A stretch of 11,065 nucleotides of DNA from the NCBI GenBank assembly GCA_031268685.1, contig JAIRWW010000234.1, positions 1 through 11,065 on the forward strand, read 5' to 3'. Position numbers and translations under genes: made by a program. Below are positions 1 through 5,015 of the stretch, piece after piece. The notes below the pieces were generated by a model, which was not told the origin of the DNA, ran no database searches, and worked only from the letters and a program-made list of their open reading frames with translations. How positions within the stretch are numbered: the first letter of the stretch is position 1; every line of letters begins with the position of its first letter. Origin of the DNA: Azoarcus sp. GTDB lineage: Bacteria; Pseudomonadota; Gammaproteobacteria; Burkholderiales; Rhodocyclaceae.

Positions 1-2168
1 TTGAACGACCACTGTTTCAGGCTGGCCGTCGGCGCTTCAAAATTATCGCAAAAGCCGCCTGCATAGCGCGGCGCATCGACGCGGCGCAGCGACACATCGT
101 CGATGAACCAATAATCGTAGCCGTTAACCCGTTTGGGATCGGAGTTGTCGCCGAAGCCCCTGCCTTCCGGCTGTGTGAAGCGCAAACGGAAGCCTTGCCA
201 AAGCGCATCTTCAGGCAACTGGAATATAGGCCGCAGAATTTCGCCCGGCGTCCCCCTGCTTGTCGCGCTGCGGTGATAGGCCAGGGTCTGCCATGTGCCG
301 GTCTTGTCCAGATATTCCGTATGTATATGCGCATGCTTGGACTGTGGCACGCTCGCAAAACTGTCGTCGCCGCGGCGCAGCCAGTAAGCGAGTTCCACCG
401 CCGAATTGGCGGGCAATCCGGAGAGGTCTATCTGCTTGCTCGTCACCGAATGCTGTTGCCAGCGGTTGAACATGCTGCGCCCGCGGTTGGCGCGCAGGCT
501 GGCGCCATATTCGCGGTAGGGCTTGATGTCGCTGTCGATCCCCGCACAGCCGCCCGCGTCGGGCTGAGCATTATTGGATGGCATCTGGGATGTGCAGGCG
601 CTATGGGCGCTCTCCACCGTCCATCCATTGCCGACCATGCCCGATCTCGAAATCGCGCCCGGCCCGGATTCTCCCTGGACCGTCCGCTCGAAATCGTCGC
701 ACCAGATAGTATTGGCCGCGCCGCAGATCGTGCCCATCAGCGCATAGGTTTCACCGGTGAAATTGCCATTGCCGATGCCAGGTCCGCCTATGGGCCGCTC
801 GCTCGGCACTGTACGAACCGAGTCGTCGTCAATGAAGTCCAGGCGCAGGCTGGCCTGTTTGTCCGGAGTAATGCTGCCTGCCGGGACAACTGTCGTTACG
901 TGATAAAGATTCCCCGAGCCGCTCAAGGAAGTGAGGGCCGGAGCTAGGGCGAAACCTGTGGAAACCAGACGGAAATGCTTAGCATCCACGCCTGTGACGG
1001 AATTTGAGAACTTCACTTCCCAGTTCATGGTGATGTCGTGCATGCCCACAGCAATGGGAGGCTGCGGCTGCGGCAGAGCGGGGCTTATCTTGATGGATCT
1101 CACTGCCGGTTCTACGGAGATGGCGCCGTGCATTATGTAAAGCGGCGTAATCGCGCCGTCCGTCGAACAAGTGGCGGACGAATTTCTGTCGTGTACCCGC
1201 AGATAAAGGTTGTATATGCCGAAGTCGGCGTCCTGCGGCACGCTGATGACGTCCAGTAACTTCGAGGAATACCGCCCGCTGAAATTGCCGCTGACCGGGT
1301 TGGGGGTTGCGCAATTCATTCCCGCCGCGATGTTGGTGTTTGTTGACGCGGGGCGGCTTGAAGCGATCAGCCATTCGACCCGGCCTATGCTTGCGCTGCC
1401 CCCCGCTTCCTGATTCGAGGCGCGGTTATTTTCTACGGTGAAATTCAGGTCGAACTTGTCGCCCGGGTGCAAGCCAAGTTTGCTGCCGCCATTGATTGAG
1501 ACGGCAGAGATCGCCTGGAATGGCAGTATTCTCAATATGCCATCGACCGTGGTGCGCGGGCTGATACTCCACAACCATCTATCGCATTGCCGTGCCTGGT
1601 TGTAAGCCTCGATAATAAGCTGATACTCGCCAGGAACCAGCAATTCAAAATTTCTCCGATCTTCCGGGCTAAAGCGATCAAAAAGGTTGAAATTTCTTGA
1701 TTCCAGAGTGCTGTCGTAATTAACCTGCATGGGTGTGGATTTTGTACAAAAATTGATGTGCTGGCTGCCCGTGTCAAGGTTCTTGAATATTAGACGGGTG
1801 TAATACCAAAACCTGTATTCGCCATTAACTTTATCGGCCTTGGCCACTACGGTAAGGCGGAATAGGGGCCTATAGCCCGCCCAGTTTGTGCCAGGGTTCA
1901 TGAGCAGGCTTGGTTCCACCACAACGCCATTTCTTTGGTTGTTCAGCGTGGCTTTGGTGATTGTGAGATCCGCGAACGCAAAAGATGGGCAGAGAAGGCT
2001 TGCGCAGAGCAGGGCAGTGGCGAAGTGGGTTTTTCCATGGTTTGTCCGCGGGAAAATAGAAACGAGATGAGAAATGAAACTGGAAGATGCTGCTGGAGAG
2101 GCAGGCATATCATCCGCGAAAGACATTGTGTAGACATTGCCGTCTGGCACATGAGAATTTGCGGGCAT
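1..2168 (-). CDS. mshQ: MshQ-like secreted pilus-locus protein, partial (C-terminus beyond left edge)
   Basis: Reverse-complement reading from ATG 2168-2166 stays open for 722 codons to the window edge, so the 3' end is missing. A signal-peptide core lies at about residues 49-66 (ATALLCASLLCPSFAFA, likely cleavage before D67) behind an unusually long 46-residue N-region. Residues 67-360 are a secreted beta-rich region I do not recognise. Residues about 365-476 resemble a bacterial Ig-like repeat (FSNSVTGVDAKHF ... LDFIDDDSVR ... GNGNFTGETY). Residues about 478-690 form a jelly-roll/lectin-like module with the MshQ signature pieces WCDDFER, GNGWTVE, LAYWLRRGDDSF, FRLRFTQ and YDYWFIDDVSL. A second copy starts at FCDNFEAP (about 705). 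In MSHA loci MshQ is the last gene, and its role is poorly known (surface or tip adhesin-like). The gene follows two pilin genes, which supports the call. The family match is by motif recognition; the adhesive function is inferred. Confidence 0.78.
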   Translation of the reverse strand, partial: MPANSHVPDGNVYTMSFADDMPASPAASSSFISHLVSIFPRTNHGKTHFATALLCASLLCPSFAFADLTITKATLNNQRNGVVVEPSLLMNPGTNWAGYRPLFRLTVVAKADKVNGEYRFWYYTRLIFKNLDTGSQHINFCTKSTPMQVNYDSTLESRNFNLFDRFSPEDRRNFELLVPGEYQLIIEAYNQARQCDRWLWSISPRTTVDGILRILPFQAISAVSINGGSKLGLHPGDKFDLNFTVENNRASNQEAGGSASIGRVEWLIASSRPASTNTNIAAGMNCATPNPVSGNFSGRYSSKLLDVISVPQDADFGIYNLYLRVHDRNSSATCSTDGAITPLYIMHGAISVEPAVRSIKISPALPQPQPPIAVGMHDITMNWEVKFSNSVTGVDAKHFRLVSTGFALAPALTSLSGSGNLYHVTTVVPAGSITPDKQASLRLDFIDDDSVRTVPSERPIGGPGIGNGNFTGETYALMGTICGAANTIWCDDFERTVQGESGPGAISRSGMVGNGWTVESAHSACTSQMPSNNAQPDAGGCAGIDSDIKPYREYGASLRANRGRSMFNRWQQHSVTSKQIDLSGLPANSAVELAYWLRRGDDSFASVPQSKHAHIHTEYLDKTGTWQTLAYHRSATSRGTPGEILRPIFQLPEDALWQGFRLRFTQPEGRGFGDNSDPKRVNGYDYWFIDDVSLRRVDAPRYAGGFCDNFEAPTASLKQWSF

Positions 2169-2173
2169 CGCTG

Positions 2174-2180
2174 CCTCCTT
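2174..2180 (-). promoter_or_regulatory. Strong ribosome binding site deciding the mshQ-like start
   Basis: On the minus strand AAGGAGG is followed by 5 nt (CAGCG) and ATG at 2168. This fixes the start even though it gives a long pre-signal extension. In-frame Met15 and Met21 have no comparable site in front of them. Confidence 0.8.
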
Positions 2181-2307
2181 ATAATTGTTGTTTTCAGGGC
2201 GTCGACGGCGGGCCTCGATTATTCATGGGCGTACAAAAAACCGAGGTCTGCAAGACAAAGAGTTTGATGAATGGCCTTGGAAGTCAGTTGAGTGAAGAAA
2301 CGATGGC

Positions 2308-2325
2308 GCGCCGCCTGGGCGGCGC
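2308..2325 (-). repeat. Perfect GC hairpin between pilin and mshQ-like gene
   Basis: GCGCCGCC and GGCGGCGC (8 bp, perfect) are separated by 2 nt. It lies downstream of the double hairpin that follows the first pilin gene and upstream of mshQ. No T-run follows, so it is more likely an attenuating or mRNA-stabilising structure than a complete terminator. Confidence 0.55.
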
Positions 2326-2330
2326 TCGAA

Positions 2331-2386
2331 GCCGGGAAACCCGGCGAATATGAAACCCCGGCGGGGAGGACCGCCGGGAGCCTCAT
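2331..2386 (-). terminator. Double hairpin after pilin gene (copy 1)
   Basis: Reading on the minus strand from the pilin stop, a first stem pairs 2371-2386 with 2350-2364 (a GGCGG/CCGCC core flanked by ATGA/TCAT ends, one bulge). A second stem pairs 2340-2345 with 2331-2336 (GCCGGG, loop TTT, CCCGGC). The block from 2331 to about 2360 is almost identical to the block at 3135-3164 after the other pilin gene. There is no long U-tract, so it may be a leaky terminator or a 3' stabiliser. Confidence 0.6.
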
Positions 2387-2414
2387 GTATGGGTGTGGAG
2401 AATGATCATTAGCC

Positions 2415-2837
2415 TCATGGGGTGGCGGCGTTTGTGTATATTGCGGTGAAAGATGCCTGACTTCCAGCGCTGTGCGTGCTCTGTAAGGTGCAAACAAAAG
2501 ATTCGCCGTTATTTGTTGGATCTGCTGTGTCATTTGGGTTTGTAAACGTGTATTTCGCAGGACTAGCAGTGAGAGGATTGGGATCAACCAATACCGCAAA
2601 GTCGGAGCATTTCACTGCTGCCTTGCATTTTGCGGTTACGTTAAAACCATTCAGCGCGCAAGCCCCGAAATTCATTGCCGCAGCGGAAGACAGTGAGCCT
2701 GCGGTCGATTCCGTTGCTGCTGCGTCGGCATCTCCGCTCAGGTCGATGAATTTGGGTACGGCTGTGGCGGCCAGTATGCCCAGGATGACGATGACCACTA
2801 CCAGTTCTATCAAGGTAAACCCCGCTTGTTGTTTCAT
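2415..2837 (-). CDS. mshA: MSHA-type prepilin (pilin copy A, distal)
   Basis: A 140-residue type IV prepilin. The leader is MKQQAG, cut by prepilin peptidase before F7 of FTLIELVVVIVILGILAATAVPKF. E11 is the conserved Glu5 of the mature protein. The hydrophobic helix spans about residues 7-30 and is followed by an alpha1-C region rich in Ala and Ser. Four cysteines (C60, C71, C77, C116) could form two disulfides in the globular head. The ATG at 2837 is chosen over an upstream alternative at 2879 because AAGGAG (2844-2849) lies 6 nt before it and the leader then has the normal length. It is a close paralogue of the gene at 3211-3624, and by eye 52 of the first 60 residues are identical. The second half diverges strongly, as expected of surface-exposed pilin. 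MshA is the major MSHA pilin; which copy is the major subunit here is unknown. Confidence 0.9.
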   Translation of the reverse strand: MKQQAGFTLIELVVVIVILGILAATAVPKFIDLSGDADAAATESTAGSLSSAAAMNFGACALNGFNVTAKCKAAVKCSDFAVLVDPNPLTASPAKYTFTNPNDTADPTNNGESFVCTLQSTHSAGSQASFTAIYTNAATP

Positions 2838-2960
2838 TTTTTGCTCCTTCAAGTAAAAGCATACGGAGGCTGCCGGCATTTACCGGTCAGCCCCTGGCGC
2901 TTCCTGCGTCACTGGTTCTGTATCGCCCGTTTCCGGGCCAGTGCGTCAGTACACCTGAAG
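2838..2960 (-). promoter_or_regulatory. Conserved structured leader of pilin copy A
   Basis: The minus-strand leader has three pieces shared, in the same order, with the leader of the other pilin: CTGACGC followed by a small stem (GCCCG/CGGGC, loop GAAA, about 2924-2938), then GCGCCAG, then CTGACCGGYAAATRCCGGCAG-type sequence (about 2872-2892) in which two CCGG boxes can pair, and finally the SD AAGGAG. Conservation outside coding sequence suggests a functional 5' UTR or operator, or simply recent duplication. Confidence 0.5.
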
Positions 2961-3134
2961 GCGAGCTTATGGAAGCATCGCAAGTATCGGTGTTGCATCC
3001 CTCACGACGTCCGTATTTATCCTGCTTGTTACGGCGCGTTAGTAAAATTTGTCATTATCCGGGACCGCTGGCGCTGCTGCTGCCGGTTTGGGTGCAAGCC
3101 TGAGCTTCGCAGCAAGATCGGGATCGGACAGTCA
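2961..3134. other. Spacer between the two pilin cassettes
   Basis: This is the unique part of the 373-bp gap between the pilin genes. I see no credible gene on either strand and no pilin remnant (no FTLIE-type coding). A separate promoter for the distal pilin could lie here, but no -35/-10 pair stands out on the minus strand. Confidence 0.5.
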
Positions 3135-3191
3135 GCCGGGAAGCCCGGCGAATTATGAAGCCCCTGCGTGGCGAGCCACCGGGGGCTTCAT
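3135..3191 (-). terminator. Double hairpin after pilin gene (copy 2)
   Basis: On the minus strand, after the stop at 3211, ATGAAGCCCC (3191-3182) pairs perfectly with GGGGCTTCAT (3164-3155), with an inner GTGGC/GCCAC stem. A second stem GCCGGG-CTT-CCCGGC follows at 3149-3135. The same architecture follows the other pilin gene. No U-tract is present, so partial termination or protection of the upstream pilin mRNA is the likeliest role. Confidence 0.6.
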
Positions 3192-3210
3192 GTGTTGGTT
3201 TGAGAAGGGA

Positions 3211-3624
3211 TTAGGGCTTGGTGGCGGCGGTGGGCTTCACGAATATGGCGGTAGCCACCCTTTCCGTGCCCCTCTTGCTCTTCAGGGCGCAAGAGAACTG
3301 TGAGCCGTTTGTTGTCGGCAGCGTCGTAGGATTCGTGAGGGTATACACGCCATTGGCTGTGGGGTCGGGGTCAACCAAGGTTTTGAGATCAGAACACTGC
3401 TCTACTGCCTTGCACTTTGCGCTTATTATGAAGGCGCCCAGTGCGCAAGCCCCGAAATTCAGCGCCGCCCCGGAAGACAGAGAACCTGCTGTCGATTCTG
3501 TAGCCGCTACATCGGCTTCTGTACTCAGGTCTACGAATTTGGGTATGGCCGTGGCGGCCAATATGCCCAGAATGACGATGACCACTACCAGTTCTATTAG
3601 GGTAAAACCCGCTTGTCGTTTCAT
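3211..3624 (-). CDS. mshA: MSHA-type prepilin (pilin copy B, promoter-proximal)
   Basis: A 137-residue prepilin with leader MKRQAG and mature start FTLIELVVVIVILGILAATAIPKF. Gly(-1), Phe(+1) and Glu(+5) are all present. Cysteines C60, C71, C77 and C112 match those of copy A, so the fold and probable disulfides are conserved although the C-terminal half differs. The SD AAAGGAG (3632-3638) is 7 nt from ATG 3624. It is first after the long 847-bp spacer, so it is probably read from its own promoter and not only by read-through from mshE-mshG. The two copies resemble the mshB/mshA pair of Vibrio-type loci in position, but their close identity points to local duplication. Confidence 0.9.
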   Translation of the reverse strand: MKRQAGFTLIELVVVIVILGILAATAIPKFVDLSTEADVAATESTAGSLSSGAALNFGACALGAFIISAKCKAVEQCSDLKTLVDPDPTANGVYTLTNPTTLPTTNGSQFSCALKSKRGTERVATAIFVKPTAATKP

Positions 3625-3745
3625 TTTATGACTCCTTTAAGTCAAGCATGGTTGATACTGCCGGTATTTGCCGGTCAGGTTGGGAATGAATATGTTTCTG
3701 GCGCAACAGGGGTTATATCGCCCATTAATGGGTCTGGGCGTCAGA
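3625..3745 (-). promoter_or_regulatory. Conserved structured leader of pilin copy B
   Basis: It carries CTGACGC, a palindrome CCCATTAATGGG (3721-3732), GCGCCAG, a paired-CCGG element (3656-3676) and the SD, in the same order as the leader of copy A. The stem at the palindrome differs in sequence from its counterpart (GCCCG/CGGGC) but keeps pairing, which hints at selection for structure. Confidence 0.5.
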
Positions 3746-3758
3746 ACATAATTTCATT

Positions 3759-3779
3759 CAGGGTTTTCGATAAACCCTG
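3759..3779. repeat. Perfect 8-bp inverted repeat upstream of pilins
   Basis: CAGGGTTT and AAACCCTG flank a 5-nt TCGAT loop. It lies just after the proposed pilin promoter and before the conserved leader elements, so it would form a hairpin at or near the 5' end of the pilin mRNA. It could be an operator or a 5' stabilising stem. No T-run follows on either strand. Confidence 0.5.
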
Positions 3780-3788
3780 TCGTAATTA

Positions 3789-3816
3789 ATACTATCAAAT
3801 TCAGAGGCGCTGTAAA
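3789..3816 (-). promoter_or_regulatory. Possible sigma70 promoter for the pilin genes
   Basis: On the minus strand TTTACA (3816-3811, 5/6 to the -35 consensus) and TAGTAT (3794-3789, 4/6 to the -10 consensus) are 16 bp apart. Transcription would begin near 3782 and give a leader of about 158 nt. The region is AT-rich. This is a pattern call only. Confidence 0.3.
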
Positions 3817-3819
3817 TCT

Positions 3820-4075
3820 TATACTGAATCTGGATGCGTAAAATCGCACGTTATAATAATAAGAATGAGAAATTTATTTCTGCATATGGGAAATGTGCAT
3901 ACTAAAAAATATATGCGTGTTTGCAGTATATGATTTACGAAATACTTTTTATTTTAATACAGAAATTTTGATATGGAAGATTTCAATACGGGAAATGCCA
4001 TAATATGGTGACGATAAAGCCGGTTCTGCAAGAAGCTTGTAAACTGTATAAACATTGATCTGGTTTCATGGAAAA
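3820..4075. other. AT-rich intergenic stretch without a gene
   Basis: This is the middle of the 847-bp gap between the MshF-position gene and pilin copy B. It is much more AT-rich than the flanking genes. I find no convincing coding frame. It may hold upstream activator sites for the pilin promoter, but I cannot name any. Confidence 0.5.
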
Positions 4076-4079
4076 CGCC

Positions 4080-4147
4080 CTTCGACAGGCTCAGGGCGAA
4101 CGGTATTCCATATAAAACCATCACCGTTCGGGCTGAGCCTGTCGAAG
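4080..4147. repeat. REP-like inverted repeat pair (TTCGACAGGCTCAGG family)
   Basis: Two 25-bp arms, 4080-4104 and 4123-4147, are inverted copies with 23 of 25 positions matching, separated by an 18-bp AT-rich spacer. The core TTCGACAGGCTCAGGGCGAA belongs to a repeat that recurs in intergenic regions of many proteobacterial genomes. It would fold into a long hairpin. A solo third copy lies at 10947-10972. Frames crossing such repeats give the well-known spurious peptides FALSLSKG and STGSART. Confidence 0.85.
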
Positions 4148-4208
4148 CCCGGCCCATGGAGCAACGAAGCCGGAAGCCTTGATCCTCGCCATGGAATTCG
4201 GCCTTCCG

Positions 4209-4376
4209 GGCTTGCTCGGGCGGGCTTTTTGCTCGGACGGCCCAGTTATTTTGCTTGGACGAGCCAGTTAATTGCTGCGTCGAAACAGCTTTTAGCGTCG
4301 ACTCCCCAAGGCATTAAGCTTGCCCGAGGCAGCTCCGAGCTTGCTCGGGCGAGCTTTTAGCTTGCTCGGGCAAGCT
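4209..4376. repeat. Cluster of GCTTGCTCGGGC hairpin units
   Basis: At least three related units are present: 4210-4229 (GCTTGCTCGGGCGGGCTTTT), 4339-4358 (GCTTGCTCGGGCGAGCTTTT) and 4359-4376 (AGCTTGC, loop TCGG, GCAAGCT, perfect 7-bp stem). Degenerate relatives lie at 4316-4338 and 4231-4262. The first two resemble plus-strand terminators because a T-run follows the stem, yet no plus-strand gene ends here. This suggests a spreading repeat more than a dedicated terminator. Confidence 0.6.
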
Positions 4377-4393
4377 CGAAGCCTCTATATACC

Positions 4394-4477
4394 GAAGCTT
4401 CGAGCTGCTCAGTGGAAGCTTCGAGCTGCTCAGTGGAAGCTCCGGGCTGCTCGGTGGAAGCTCCGGGCTGGTCAGAG
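4394..4477. repeat. Four-unit 21-bp tandem repeat overlapping a stop codon
   Basis: Units at 4394-4414, 4415-4435, 4436-4456 and 4457-4477 begin GAAGCTTCGAGCTGC or GAAGCTCCGGGCTG. Units 1 and 2 are identical; units 3 and 4 differ at a few positions. The last unit covers the TGA (4472-4474) of the minus-strand prepilin-like gene, so the array starts inside that gene's last codons. Confidence 0.85.
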
Positions 4478-5011
4478 CCAGCGGTATTCATATACCGGCA
4501 CAATCGTCAGATCGCCGAATTCCGGCGTCGCATTCTTGGCTTCCCCGGATTCCGGCTTGATGAGGCGCACGCTCCAGCGCAGGGCCTTGATGCGGTCAAA
4601 ACTGTTTTTGAGCATCAGGTTGTTGCCGCTATCGACGATATAGACCAGTTCCTTGCGGTTCAGGTCGAAAAACCATTTTCCGGGTTCCAGCCTTTCGATT
4701 TTGGGCGAACGGAGTTCGCCCAGATAGTTGTAGGGCGGCTCTTCGAGCCAGCGGACGGGGTTGGCGCCCACCAGTTCATTGACGCCCTGCCGGTTTTCAT
4801 CGTTGTCGATCCGCTTGGCCCACTCCAGGGCCATACCGACCTGTATGCGCGAGATGGTCAGGCGCACGCCGATTTCTTCCATTTCTTCCTGGTAATAGCG
4901 GGTCGCGCGCAGATAGCCGATGGTCAGGAAAATGATCGTCATACAGCAGACCATGAATTCGAGCATGGTCAGGCCGTGCTGGCCTCGGGCGGGAGAAATG
5001 CGGGTTCTCAT
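4472..5011 (-). CDS. Prepilin-like protein in the mshF position
   Basis: A 179-residue protein. The N-terminus MRTRISPARGQHG precedes LTMLEFMVCCMTIIFLTIGY, a prepilin-like motif: Gly at -1 (G13), Glu at +5 (E18) and one hydrophobic helix (about 14-35). The usual Phe at +1 is Leu. A soluble, probably periplasmic part follows, with GKWFFDLNRKELVYIV (111-126) and a final strand-rich segment ending YEYRWL. The longer upstream frame to 5179 is rejected. ATG 5011 has AAAGGAGG (5020-5027) 8 nt upstream and starts 4 bp after the mshG stop, so the two genes are co-translated neighbours. Gene order E-G-F of MSHA loci suggests an MshF-like assembly protein or minor pilin. I do not recognise the sequence firmly enough to give a symbol. 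Confidence 0.75.
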   Translation of the reverse strand: MRTRISPARGQHGLTMLEFMVCCMTIIFLTIGYLRATRYYQEEMEEIGVRLTISRIQVGMALEWAKRIDNDENRQGVNELVGANPVRWLEEPPYNYLGELRSPKIERLEPGKWFFDLNRKELVYIVDSGNNLMLKNSFDRIKALRWSVRLIKPESGEAKNATPEFGDLTIVPVYEYRWL

Positions 5012-5015
5012 GGTT

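Larger units (their letters stand above)
2331..3745 (-). repeat. Tandem duplication of pilin cassette (period about 787 bp)
   Basis: Two units, roughly 2331-2960 and 3135-3745, each consist of leader elements, SD, pilin gene and 3' double hairpin in the same order. Pilin start codons are 787 bp apart. Identity is highest in the N-terminal pilin coding part and in the block just 3' of the hairpin, and lowest in the distal half of the pilin genes. Confidence 0.7.

Noticed and set aside
195-947. 250-codon plus-strand frame
   Set aside because: It is the antisense shadow of the MshQ-like coding frame, which is supported by SD, signal peptide and module motifs.
979-1374. 131-codon minus-strand frame
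   Set aside because: It lies in a different frame within the continuous MshQ-like gene; its Arg- and His-rich composition is typical of an off-frame reading.
2838-2960. c-di-GMP (GEMM) riboswitch in the pilin leader
   Set aside because: Considered because of the c-di-GMP link, but the conserved GEMM core is absent and the leader is too short and simple.
2826-3158. 110-codon plus-strand frame between the pilin genes
   Set aside because: It begins inside the complement of the pilin start, crosses the leader and hairpins, and has an Arg- and Cys-rich random composition.
2308-3191. CRISPR array
   Set aside because: The repeated hairpins occur only once per pilin cassette and have no regular repeat-spacer pattern.
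3954-4157. 67-codon minus-strand frame containing FALSLSKG and STGSART
   Set aside because: These peptides are produced by the REP-like repeat itself and appear in many false annotations.
4320-4643. 107-codon plus-strand frame with a repeated KLRAAQW peptide
   Set aside because: The peptide repeat is only the 21-bp DNA array read in frame. The rest is antisense to the prepilin-like gene and no start signal is visible.
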